The notes: generated by a model from the letters alone, not told the origin. Shown: positions 1-5,449, counted from the first letter of the stretch. The stretch is 5,449 bases of DNA from Planctomycetales bacterium (GCA_020050375.1 JAGVKR010000721.1:1-5449), one strand, 5' to 3'. Numbers and translations are program-made.

Positions 1-56
1 CTATTCATTCGATTTGATACGGCACTCGGCTGCGCCTCGCGGCTAAACGATTGAGG

Positions 57-1823
57 CTAGCGGCCGCTGTCCCACCACCAGCGTGCTTCGGGGAGCCTGG
101 CCCTTCGCGGCAGATCGCCGAGCTCGGCCGATTCCTGCGAGAGGCTCGCGTCGCGGGCGACCGCGGCAAGGTCGGCTTGCACTCCCCCGGCGACCTGAAC
201 AACGATGTCTTTGCCACCATAAACACGATGGTTGATCACCGACTCGATCACCTTCGGCGCCGTAGCCTCGGTGGGACGATAGGCTCCGCCAGGGGCGAAA
301 GCCCCCCATTCCCAATCGGCCCGCTCATGCAGGCGCTCCTGCCGGCAGAGGGCCGCGACCAGCGCCATATCGAAGATGTTGCGCAGGTCGGCGAAGACCG
401 GCTCGCGCTCCGCCAGCTCGGCATAGTGCCGGGTGAAGTTTTCGGCGAATTGCCGATTGACCGGCTCGGAAAGGCCGGTGGGGAGATGTTTCCCCTGCGC
501 ATTGACGAACTGGTTCTCGGACTGGACCAGCACCGACGAGCCTTTGAGCTCGAACGCCAGGCGGTCGGAACTATGGAGCACCGCGTCGTATTTCATCGTC
601 AGCCACCAGCGCAGCGCTTCGAGCGGCGCGCCGCGCACCGCGCCGGCCTGGCGGAGCAGGTCGAAGTAACTGGGGATCCCCGGCCCCCCGTCGAGCTTCG
701 CGACACCGATCAGCTTCATCTTGTAGTCGGCTTCCACCAGCACCTGGGCCACGTGGGTGCTCGCCGGCACGCCATCGACGACAACGTCCTGCAGTCCCAA
801 CCTCTTCTGGAGCTCTTTGAGCCACGAGCTGCGCTGGCCCGGGCGCAACGGCCCGGCGCGATTTGAGGCTTCGACGAATTCCTTCACCTGCTTCAGGTGG
901 GCATCGCGGGTGTTGATCGAGCAACCGAGCAACGCCGCGCCGCCCGGTGCGAACGAGCGCAGCACAACCACCAGATCGTCGAGATCGAGCAGCGGCCGGC
1001 CGGTGTCGACACCGACGGCGCGCCCCGATTCGTCGTAGCGCCATCGTTCGGCGGGGCCGGCAATCACGATTTCGCGCTCGGCGGGATACACCAGCACGTA
1101 TTTGATTTGCGTCAATCCCGCCAGACGTCGCATCGTTTCGGGAACTGGTCGGCCCGCCTCAAGTCGCTCGGAAACCGCCCGCTCGAGCCGTTTGAGCGAC
1201 ACCACCCGCAGCGGCGACGATTGCGCCAGATCGTCGTTGAGATCGGCGATCCGTGCGCGTCGGCCGAGTCGATCGAGAGCCCCGGTGCGCTCCTCACGAG
1301 TGAGTTGCCGCATCAGGCCGTTGGGGTCGACGTGAACCCCGGTCCGGTACTCGCGGACGCTGCCGGGCCCCCCAACCTCCTCCCAACTGTCGGGATGGAC
1401 GGTGCTCGTGATGAGCTCGATCAATTCGGTGAAATCGGCCATGCTTCCGCCGCCGCTTTGACTGCGCTCGCGGGCGACGGCGCCCCCTTCCCAGGCGCGC
1501 AGCCCGGGATCGGGAATCCGCCGCGCGGTCTCGAAAGCGCCGCGGAAGTCACGCGACGATCTTTGCGCAGCACTGATCTGCTGCAACTGGCGGATGCGGT
1601 CGGTCGGATCGGAAAGATCCTGCGCGGCGTCAATCGCCGGACCGAATTCACCGGCAGCCAATCGCTCTTCCAACAGGGCGTCGCGACGATCATCGGCCCG
1701 GGAAAACTCTCGTTTGGCGCCCTGCGCGAGCGGCGAAAAAGACAGGCACGCCACGGTGCCGAGCGTGACGCAAAACACAATGCGAGCAGCAATAACCCAC
1801 CGTCGCAGCGCACAAATCCACAT
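57..1823 (-). CDS. Exported planctomycete protein with a DUF1598-like domain, function unknown
   Basis: The product is 588 residues. Residues 1-35 look like a Sec signal peptide: arginines near the start, a hydrophobic stretch at about 10-32, and a likely cleavage site after AQG (35). Residues 40-110 are charged and helical. Residues 129-155 carry the phrase ITSTVHPDSWEEVGG, which I recall from other exported planctomycete proteins. Residues 238-305 match my memory of DUF1598: YVLVYPAEREIVIAGPAE, then a GRPLLDLDDLVVVLR block, then GCSIN. A second conserved-looking part (about 356-495) contains ADYKMKLIGV, RWWLTMKYDA and a hydrophobic helix ending near ALCR. The tail is Arg/Trp-rich. The ATG at 1823 is supported by AGGGAGG (plus-strand 1829-1835) five bases upstream. 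It is transcribed away from the HU gene. The family has no established function; a periplasmic or cell-surface location is inferred from the signal peptide. The domain call is from memory and unverified. Confidence 0.9.
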   Translation of the reverse strand: MWICALRRWVIAARIVFCVTLGTVACLSFSPLAQGAKREFSRADDRRDALLEERLAAGEFGPAIDAAQDLSDPTDRIRQLQQISAAQRSSRDFRGAFETARRIPDPGLRAWEGGAVARERSQSGGGSMADFTELIELITSTVHPDSWEEVGGPGSVREYRTGVHVDPNGLMRQLTREERTGALDRLGRRARIADLNDDLAQSSPLRVVSLKRLERAVSERLEAGRPVPETMRRLAGLTQIKYVLVYPAEREIVIAGPAERWRYDESGRAVGVDTGRPLLDLDDLVVVLRSFAPGGAALLGCSINTRDAHLKQVKEFVEASNRAGPLRPGQRSSWLKELQKRLGLQDVVVDGVPASTHVAQVLVEADYKMKLIGVAKLDGGPGIPSYFDLLRQAGAVRGAPLEALRWWLTMKYDAVLHSSDRLAFELKGSSVLVQSENQFVNAQGKHLPTGLSEPVNRQFAENFTRHYAELAEREPVFADLRNIFDMALVAALCRQERLHERADWEWGAFAPGGAYRPTEATAPKVIESVINHRVYGGKDIVVQVAGGVQADLAAVARDASLSQESAELGDLPRRARLPEARWWWDSGR

Positions 1824-1828
1824 GACCG

Positions 1829-1835
1829 CCTCCCT
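1829..1835 (-). promoter_or_regulatory. Shine-Dalgarno site of the DUF1598-type gene
   Basis: On the minus strand this reads AGGGAGG and ends five bases before the ATG at 1823. It is a strong anti-SD match at good spacing. It fixes the start of the exported protein and keeps the full signal peptide in frame. Confidence 0.65.
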
Positions 1836-1882
1836 GGTGAAATGAGACCAGCCGCCGACATGTCAGGAATTGCGCCGACCTC

Positions 1883-1911
1883 AGCATCGCTTGTCCACCG
1901 GCGCTCGTCAA
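1883..1911 (-). promoter_or_regulatory. Possible weak promoter for the DUF1598-type gene
   Basis: On the minus strand TTGACG (1911-1906) is followed after 17 bases by GATGCT (1888-1883), which matches only 3 of 6 positions of the -10 consensus. Transcription would start about 50 bases before the ATG. The -35 box and spacing are good and the -10 is poor, so this is tentative. Confidence 0.25.
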
Positions 1912-1954
1912 TCAAAAAACCTGAAATTTCTCGGGAAAAACCGCGGGCAGGTCA

Positions 1955-1984
1955 TTGACATTTGAGGGAGCCGCGATTTAGATA
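1955..1984 (+). promoter_or_regulatory. Sigma70-like promoter of the HU gene
   Basis: A perfect -35 hexamer TTGACA (1955-1960) is followed after 18 bases by TAGATA (1979-1984); reading TTAGAT gives a 17-base spacer. The -10 is only a moderate match. The start of transcription would fall near 1990, giving a leader of about 60 bases before the HU ATG. A-tracts at 1914-1919, 1924-1929 (AAATTT) and 1936-1940 lie just upstream, at roughly one helical turn from each other. They could act as a bent or UP-like element; that role is inferred. Confidence 0.5.
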
Positions 1985-2041
1985 CCGTCACGGTGCCCCG
2001 CTGGCGGGCTGGAAACACAGGTTTTGGATCCCCGGTTTTTC

Positions 2042-2050
2042 AGGAGGTGA
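2042..2050 (+). promoter_or_regulatory. Strong Shine-Dalgarno site of the HU gene
   Basis: AGGAGGTGA is a near-full complement to the 16S rRNA 3' end. The AGGAGG core ends five bases before ATG 2053. This decides the start against the upstream in-frame GTG at 1993 and suggests high translation, as expected for an abundant nucleoid protein. Confidence 0.8.
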
Positions 2051-2052
2051 AG

Positions 2053-2382
2053 ATGGCCGCAGTCGCGAAGTCCAAGTCGATCAGTAAATCCGAGATCCTC
2101 AAGTCGCTGTCCGATTCGACCGGCTTGAGCAAGAAGCAGGTCACCAGCGTCATCGATGCGCTGGCGGCGCTCATCGGCAAGAACATCGGCAAAAAAGGCC
2201 CCGGTGTGCTCGCTCTGCCCGGTCTCGTGAAGATCAAGGTGGTTCAAAAGCCGGCACAACCCGCGAAGAAGGGGGTTCCCAACCCCTTCCGTCCCGGCGA
2301 GCTGATGGACGTTCCCGCCAAGCCCGCCAGCCGCAAGGTGAAGGTCCTGCCGCTCAAGGCGCTCAAGGACATGGTCAAGTGA
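2053..2382 (+). CDS. HU-family nucleoid DNA-binding protein
   Basis: A 109-residue basic protein of the HU/IHF family, small dimeric proteins that bind and bend DNA and help compact the nucleoid. Residues 11-46 match the two N-terminal helices (SKSEILKSLS, then LSKKQVTSVIDALAALIGKNI). Residues 50-66 give the beta-strand region with LPGLVKIKV, where most HU proteins have a LPGFGTF-type sequence. Residues 67-90 are the DNA-binding arm; NP (77-78) fits the conserved arm-tip proline that intercalates into DNA. The C-terminal helix is LKALKDMVK. It is longer than the roughly 90 residues of E. coli HU because of a Lys/Ala/Ser-rich N-terminal extension (about 10 residues) and a longer arm. The ATG is chosen because AGGAGG (2042-2047) sits five bases upstream; an in-frame GTG at 1993 would place that site inside the gene. 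It appears to be monocistronic. Confidence 0.9.
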   Translation: MAAVAKSKSISKSEILKSLSDSTGLSKKQVTSVIDALAALIGKNIGKKGPGVLALPGLVKIKVVQKPAQPAKKGVPNPFRPGELMDVPAKPASRKVKVLPLKALKDMVK

Positions 2383-2387
2383 GCTCG

Positions 2388-2445
2388 TTAGAACACCCAG
2401 TGTTGGAACACCCAGTGTTGGAACACTCAGTGTTGGAATTCAGTG
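2388..2445. repeat. 15-bp tandem repeat of small palindromes, about 3.9 copies
   Basis: The unit is TTGGAACACCCAGTG. Copy 1 (2388-2402) differs by one base, copy 2 (2403-2417) is exact, copy 3 (2418-2432) has one C-to-T change, and copy 4 (2433-2445) has lost two bases. Across each of the first three junctions the sequence contains AACAC-N3-GTGTT, a 5-bp inverted repeat (2392-2404, 2407-2419, 2422-2434). The array starts five bases after the HU stop. It could be a cluster of protein-binding sites, a set of RNA hairpins protecting the HU transcript end, or a neutral tandem duplication. Confidence 0.85.
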
Positions 2446-2523
2446 AAGTCGTTCGGGAGATGATTTCACAGTGAGGATGATTCTGCGACGATCAGCCCGC
2501 CGTTGATCGGGGGTCGAACACTC

Positions 2524-2556
2524 GTCTGGCAAAGGGGCATCTTGAATCTGCCAGAC
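2524..2556. repeat. 8-bp perfect inverted repeat with 17-base loop
   Basis: GTCTGGCA (2524-2531) and TGCCAGAC (2549-2556) are exact reverse complements, separated by 17 bases. The RNA could form an 8-bp stem. No T-run follows on either strand, so it is not a standard terminator. It may be part of a dispersed intergenic repeat; whether it recurs elsewhere in the genome cannot be seen here. Confidence 0.6.
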
Positions 2557-2641
2557 CTGCGTGTGTGGTCGTAGCGTCACGGCTTGATCTTTACGCGAAA
2601 TCTCGGCGCTTCCTTCTCTGTGCTCCGTCGATTGAAATTCG

Positions 2642-2705
2642 AGGAAGGGCGAAGCTCCTTCGCAACCGCCTGATTCTGCGGTGCGGCGGGAGCTTCGCCC
2701 TCCTT
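2642..2705. repeat. Inverted-repeat element with core AGGGCGAAGCTCC
   Basis: AGGGCGAAGCTCC (2646-2658) is matched exactly in reverse complement at 2689-2701, and the arms extend outward with imperfect pairing to about 17 bases. The 30-base centre can form a smaller inner stem (CCGCC 2666-2670 with GGCGG 2685-2689). This looks like a REP- or MITE-like palindromic element. I recall similar GGAGCTTCGCCCT words as abundant between genes in planctomycetes, but that is from memory. Its right edge lies about 30 bases before the cbiX start, so it must lie in, or overlap, that gene's leader or promoter. Confidence 0.65.
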
Positions 2706-2732
2706 GCATTGAATTCTCTCTGAAATCGCGGC

Positions 2733-3131
2733 ATGCCCCCCGACCAACCGACGACCGCAGTGCTTTTGATCGCTCACGGCAGTCGTCGGCCGGAGGCCAA
2801 CGACGATCTCCGGCAATTGTCGGAAATTCTTCGGAAGAAAGGGCTGTATCCGGTCATCGAGACCGCCTATCTCGAGCTTTCCGCACCCGACATTCCCGCC
2901 GGCGGCGCCCGGTGCGTGGCCGAAGGAGCGACGCGGGTTAAGATGCTCCCCTACTTTCTCTCGGCCGGTGCGCACGTCGTGGAAGACCTGGAGCGTTGCC
3001 GCCGGGAATTGACCGAACGCTTTCCGCATGTGGCGTTTGAGCTTTGTCCGCCCCTCGGGGTTCATCCCCTGATGGTCGAAATCGTGCTCGATCGGCTCTC
3101 TCAGGGATCCCGGCCGCCTGGGGGATCTTGA
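2733..3131 (+). CDS. cbiX: Small CbiX-type sirohydrochlorin chelatase
   Basis: A 132-residue cytoplasmic protein of the CbiX/SirB family. These class II chelatases insert Co2+ (cobalamin route) or Fe2+ (siroheme route) into sirohydrochlorin. The start shows LLIAHGSRRPEAN (residues 11-23), the family signature, with metal-binding His15. ELSAPDIPAG (48-57) follows, then VKMLPYFLSAGAHVVEDL (69-86) with the second expected active-site His81, and PLGVHP (107-112) near the end. The length fits the short, single-domain CbiXS form, which works as a homodimer, rather than the two-domain form. ATG 2733 has no clear Shine-Dalgarno site; an in-frame GTG at 2760 would still keep the signature. No other cobalamin or siroheme gene is in the window, so cobalt versus iron cannot be decided. 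The first family motif and both histidines are intact, so it is probably active. Confidence 0.88.
   Translation: MPPDQPTTAVLLIAHGSRRPEANDDLRQLSEILRKKGLYPVIETAYLELSAPDIPAGGARCVAEGATRVKMLPYFLSAGAHVVEDLERCRRELTERFPHVAFELCPPLGVHPLMVEIVLDRLSQGSRPPGGS
3104..3129 (+). other. Hairpin over the cbiX stop codon, possible weak terminator
   Basis: GATCCC (3106-3111) pairs with GGGATC (3122-3127) around a 10-base loop, and two G-U pairs can extend the stem in RNA. It covers the end of cbiX but is followed by GAGAAAACG, not a T-run. It may stabilise or end the message; the evidence is only the pairing. Confidence 0.25.
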
Positions 3132-3162
3132 GAAAACGTAATTCTCCTGCGGCAAATCGGGT

Positions 3163-3191
3163 TTGACGTGCAATCCCCGTTGGCGTATCAC
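3163..3191 (+). promoter_or_regulatory. Sigma70-like promoter of the porin gene
   Basis: TTGACG (3163-3168; 5 of 6 to consensus) is followed after exactly 17 bases by TATCAC (3186-3191; 4 of 6). Transcription would start near 3198, giving a leader of about 65 bases. It lies in the 131-base gap after cbiX and suggests the porin is transcribed on its own. No Pho-box-like direct repeat was recognised in the gap. Confidence 0.45.
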
Positions 3192-3262
3192 CCCGCCACT
3201 CAAACGCTCTCCGCGACTCTCCCCTCTCTCAACATTCTTAGCTTTTTTGGGACTCACCTTCG

Positions 3263-4795
3263 ATGAGCCGCAATCGCCTTGCGCTGCTCGCCAGCGCCCT
3301 CATCGTGTCGATTCTCGCCTTCGCCCCCGCGCAAGCGAGCGCTCAATCGTCTCCCTCAAAGGAAGATTTCGAGGCGCTGGTCGAGCGCCTCGAGCAGGCC
3401 GAGGCTGAAATTCAGGAATTGAGGCAGCGACCGGCGGCAAAGCCAGCCGCCTTCTATCAGGAAAATGATTATCCGCCGCCCGGTGAGCAAAACGACGACG
3501 CCCCGCCCGCCACACCGCCGCCGGCCGATCCCGACTGGCTCGAGTCCTATCGGAATCTTGAAGCCCGCTTTGGCGAGTTCAGCGATCGGATGTCACGGGT
3601 CGATCCCAAAAAGCCCCCCTACATCGAAATCCATGCCGTCGCGCAGATTGACTCAGGTTGGTACGGCCAGGACGCGACCAGCATCAAGGAGTTCGGCGTC
3701 CTGAAAGACGGGATGGCCTTCCGCCGGGCGCGTCTCGGCGCTAACGGCGCCATCGCCGACAACATGAACTACTTCTTCCAGATGGACTTTGCGTTTCCAG
3801 GGCGTCCGACGTTCACCGACGTGTGGTTCGAAATCACAAAACTGCCGCTCCTCGGCAACATCCGCGTCGGTCAGTGGAAGCAGCCTTTTTCGCTCGAAGT
3901 CGTGTCGAGCTTCCGTTACACGATGTTTCCCGAGCGTTCGCTATTGTTCAATGCCTTCACTCCCTTCCGCCATCCCGGCATCGGGTTCTACGACTGGTCC
4001 GAGGATGAACGGATGACGTGGGCCGCCTCGATGTATCGATCGGGGCAGGACCAGTTCGGCGACTCGATCGCCTCCCGCGGCGGATACGCCGGCGTCGGAC
4101 GCATCACCGGACTTCCCTGGTACGAAGATGAAGGCCGCCGCTATCTGCACCTCGGCGTTGGCTACAACTACGTCACCCCGCCGCAGCGCTACGGCGGATT
4201 CAAGACGATCCCCGAGTTCTTCGTCGGCCAGACCGATATTCTGAACGCCGGCGCAAACGGCACCGCCGGCGTCGCCACGCCAACGGCCATCAACGGCACA
4301 CCGTTTTTCGTCAACACGGGCAACTTCTTCATGAACCACTACAACCTGGTCGGCGCCGAAATGTTGTGGGTGGAAGGCCCGATCACCGTCCAGTCGGAAT
4401 TCATGCACCTGGCGGCGGTCCAGAACAACGGGATCACGGCCAGCTTCAACGGCTTCTACACGCAGATGGGCTATTTCCTGACCGACGAGCATCGCCCGTA
4501 CCTGAAGAAGGCCGGCGCCCTCGACCGGATCAAAGTGCTGTCCCCGTTCGGCAACTCGCTCGAGAACGGCTACGGCTGGGGGGGCTGGGAAGTCGCCCAG
4601 CGCTTCTCGTACATCGACCTCAACAGCCACAATATCAAGGGAGGCCGCCTGTTCGACTACACCGTCGGCCTCAATTGGTACCTGAACTCGTACGCCAAGG
4701 TCCAGTTGGAATACATCCGCGCCGACCTCAACAGGGCCAAGTTCGGCAACAGCGTGACGGGTTTGTACAACATCCGTGCCCAGTGGGATTTCTGA
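3263..4795 (+). CDS. Outer-membrane porin of the OprP/OprO (phosphate-selective) type
   Basis: A 510-residue protein. Residues 1-27 form a signal peptide ending in ASA before Gln28. Residues 32-56 form a short heptad-like coiled coil rich in Glu/Leu, followed by a Pro-rich linker (57-92) and a second short helix (92-112). From about 119 the protein alternates aromatic and polar residues as in a beta-barrel, with RRARLGANG (154-162), GQWKQPFSLE (203-212), FPERSL (222-227) and GWGGWEVAQRFSYIDL (438-453), which fit the Porin_O_P family. It ends in the aromatic Phe510 expected for barrel assembly. Such porins form trimers that pass phosphate, polyphosphate or other anions; the family name does not prove that substrate here, and the lysine/arginine ladder cannot be checked by eye. 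The start ATG lacks a strong Shine-Dalgarno site, but the signal peptide fits it well. The coiled coil may anchor or trimerise the protein in the periplasm (inference). Confidence 0.9.
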   Translation: MSRNRLALLASALIVSILAFAPAQASAQSSPSKEDFEALVERLEQAEAEIQELRQRPAAKPAAFYQENDYPPPGEQNDDAPPATPPPADPDWLESYRNLEARFGEFSDRMSRVDPKKPPYIEIHAVAQIDSGWYGQDATSIKEFGVLKDGMAFRRARLGANGAIADNMNYFFQMDFAFPGRPTFTDVWFEITKLPLLGNIRVGQWKQPFSLEVVSSFRYTMFPERSLLFNAFTPFRHPGIGFYDWSEDERMTWAASMYRSGQDQFGDSIASRGGYAGVGRITGLPWYEDEGRRYLHLGVGYNYVTPPQRYGGFKTIPEFFVGQTDILNAGANGTAGVATPTAINGTPFFVNTGNFFMNHYNLVGAEMLWVEGPITVQSEFMHLAAVQNNGITASFNGFYTQMGYFLTDEHRPYLKKAGALDRIKVLSPFGNSLENGYGWGGWEVAQRFSYIDLNSHNIKGGRLFDYTVGLNWYLNSYAKVQLEYIRADLNRAKFGNSVTGLYNIRAQWDF

Positions 4796-4853
4796 GATCG
4801 CACGTTCAAAACGCGTCATGCAAGCGATAAGAGTTGCCTCCCTATCTCCCGCA

Positions 4854-4884
4854 CCGCAGAAATAGAGGATTGACCATTCTGCGG
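4854..4884 (+). terminator. Hairpin downstream of the porin gene, possible terminator
   Basis: CCGCAGAA (4854-4861) and TTCTGCGG (4877-4884) are perfect 8-bp arms around a 15-base loop, about 60 bases after the porin stop. Only CTTTCATC follows, so the T-run is weak. It is the best terminator candidate for the porin message, yet its loop also carries the -35 box proposed for the next gene. Confidence 0.35.
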
Positions 4885-4899
4885 CTTTCATCGTAAACT
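4870..4899 (+). promoter_or_regulatory. Possible promoter of the small cysteine protein gene
   Basis: TTGACC (4870-4875; 5 of 6) and TAAACT (4894-4899; 4 of 6) are separated by 18 bases. Transcription would begin near 4906, about 40 bases before the gene. The fit to the start of the open frame supports the gene being real. Confidence 0.4.
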
Positions 4900-4948
4900 T
4901 ACGGAAAGTGCTGGAATTGAACGCGCCGTTGGAGTCGTATGGTTGGTT

Positions 4949-5353
4949 ATGCCATCAATAGTCCTTCGAATCATCCTGGCACTGACGGTCTTGATGCCGC
5001 CCGGAACGTACCGGACGCTTCAGATGCTGGCGCGACAGGAATTGCCGGTGTCCAGCGAGGGATGCCCGCGAGTTCAATATCGCGATTCGGAATCGCCGGC
5101 AGGTGTTTGCGGCGAATCGACTCAGGGGCGGGTTCCGACGCGCGCTCGCAACTGGTCCGAGGTGACGTTCACCTGTGCTGAGCATTGGGAAAACTGCCAA
5201 TCATCGTCGACAGACGCGGTTTGCTACCTGGTTTTGGAAACGGATCAAACGAAAACCGGCAGCGCCGCGATTCCCTGTCACGAACGGTCCCCAATGTCGA
5301 CATACTCTTCGCCTCGCGCTGCACTACTCGCGCTGCATAAGCTGCTGAGTTAG
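4949..5353 (+). CDS. Small exported hypothetical protein with six cysteines
   Basis: I do not recognise this protein. From ATG 4949 it has 134 residues. It begins with a hydrophobic stretch (about residues 3-18, SIVLRIILALTVLMPP) that could be a signal peptide or membrane anchor, though no clean AxA cleavage site follows. The rest is polar, with six cysteines at about 39, 54, 76, 83, 92 and 110, an even number that could form disulfides outside the cytoplasm. It contains NWSEVTFTCAEHWENC near the middle and ends in a short Leu/Ala-rich helix. A TTG at 4943 is an alternative start: GGAG (4931-4934) is eight bases before it and fourteen before the ATG. An overlapping frame from ATG 4939 lacks a signal sequence and looks like a shadow. 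A promoter-like pair lies just upstream. No neighbour suggests a role. Confidence 0.6.
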   Translation: MPSIVLRIILALTVLMPPGTYRTLQMLARQELPVSSEGCPRVQYRDSESPAGVCGESTQGRVPTRARNWSEVTFTCAEHWENCQSSSTDAVCYLVLETDQTKTGSAAIPCHERSPMSTYSSPRAALLALHKLLS

Positions 5354-5449
5354 AAGTCGGTGCGCGCGGACGCGGCCTGTCGCGGACGCTCTGGTCCGGG
5401 CATTCTCGCTCGACCATCTTTGAGCTGTCTCCCTGCATCCAGGTTCGGC

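Larger units (their letters stand above)
2383..2732. other. 350-base gene-free region rich in small repeats
   Basis: Between the HU stop and the cbiX start I see no convincing gene. The stretch contains, in order: a tandem 15-bp repeat (2388-2445), a short inverted repeat CGATCA/TGATCG (2489-2494 and 2504-2509), an 8-bp inverted repeat (2524-2556), and an inverted-repeat element with long GC-rich arms (2642-2705). No hairpin here is followed by a T-run, so no clear intrinsic terminator for the HU gene was found. A minus-strand reading frame at 2440-2709 runs through the repeats and resembles no family I know; it is probably repeat-derived. Confidence 0.7.

Noticed and set aside
59..68. Palindrome AGCGGCCGCT at the end of the DUF1598-type gene
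   Set aside because: A 10-bp GC-rich palindrome (a NotI site) is expected by chance in such DNA and has no terminator features.
51..866. Plus-strand open frame of 271 codons at the left end
   Set aside because: It is also antisense to the exported protein, rich in Arg/His/Gln, with no motif or ribosome site.
897..1958. Plus-strand open frame of 353 codons opposite the DUF1598-type gene
   Set aside because: It is antisense to a gene with a signal peptide, Shine-Dalgarno site and family motifs. Its translation is Arg/Pro/Ser-rich with no recognisable domain, typical of shadow frames in GC-rich DNA.
2388..2445. CRISPR array
   Set aside because: The 15-bp units are directly adjacent with no spacers, and no cas gene is present.
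2489..2509. CGATCA/TGATCG inverted repeat as a terminator of the HU gene
   Set aside because: The stem is only 6 bp, about 105 bases after the stop, and no T-run follows.
2440..2709. Minus-strand open frame of 89 codons in the repeat-filled gap
   Set aside because: It runs through the inverted repeats and ends amid the tandem array; no family, ribosome site or signal was seen. It is probably an accidental frame across repeats.
2577..3257. Minus-strand open frame of 226 codons opposite cbiX
   Set aside because: cbiX on the plus strand has both family motifs and histidines; the opposite frame shows no domain.
3941..4891. Minus-strand open frame of 316 codons opposite the porin
   Set aside because: The porin reading has a signal peptide, family motifs and a terminal Phe; the opposite frame is Val/Ala/Asp-rich mirror sequence.

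Overview
The window looks like chromosomal DNA from a planctomycete (Planctomycetota). It is GC-rich and holds a secreted protein with a DUF1598-type domain, a family I know only from planctomycetes. It also has a lysine-rich HU-like protein with an N-terminal extension, an OprP/OprO-type porin with an N-terminal coiled coil, and intergenic DNA full of small inverted repeats, all usual for that phylum. This assignment rests on recognising protein families by eye; no database search was run.

Layout: (1) 57-1823, minus strand: a long exported protein with a central DUF1598-like segment. (2) 1824-2052: a divergent intergenic region with a good sigma70-like promoter and a row of A-tracts in front of the HU gene. 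(3) 2053-2382, plus: HU-family DNA-binding protein. (4) 2383-2732: 350 bases without a convincing gene. They hold a 15-bp tandem repeat of small palindromes, an 8-bp inverted repeat, and an inverted-repeat element with the core AGGGCGAAGCTCC. (5) 2733-3131, plus: a small CbiX-type sirohydrochlorin chelatase. (6) 3263-4795, plus: an outer-membrane porin with its own promoter. (7) 4943/4949-5353, plus: a small exported protein with six cysteines that I do not recognise. The flanks 1-56 and 5354-5449 show nothing I can support.

The genes do not form an obvious operon or single pathway. The porin, the HU gene and the small cysteine protein each have a plausible promoter of their own, and the DUF1598 gene runs the other way. 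No defence system, CRISPR array, integrase, transposase or RNA gene was found. The least explained parts are the repeat-filled gap between the HU and cbiX genes, the orphan cysteine protein, and the DUF1598 protein, whose family has no known function.
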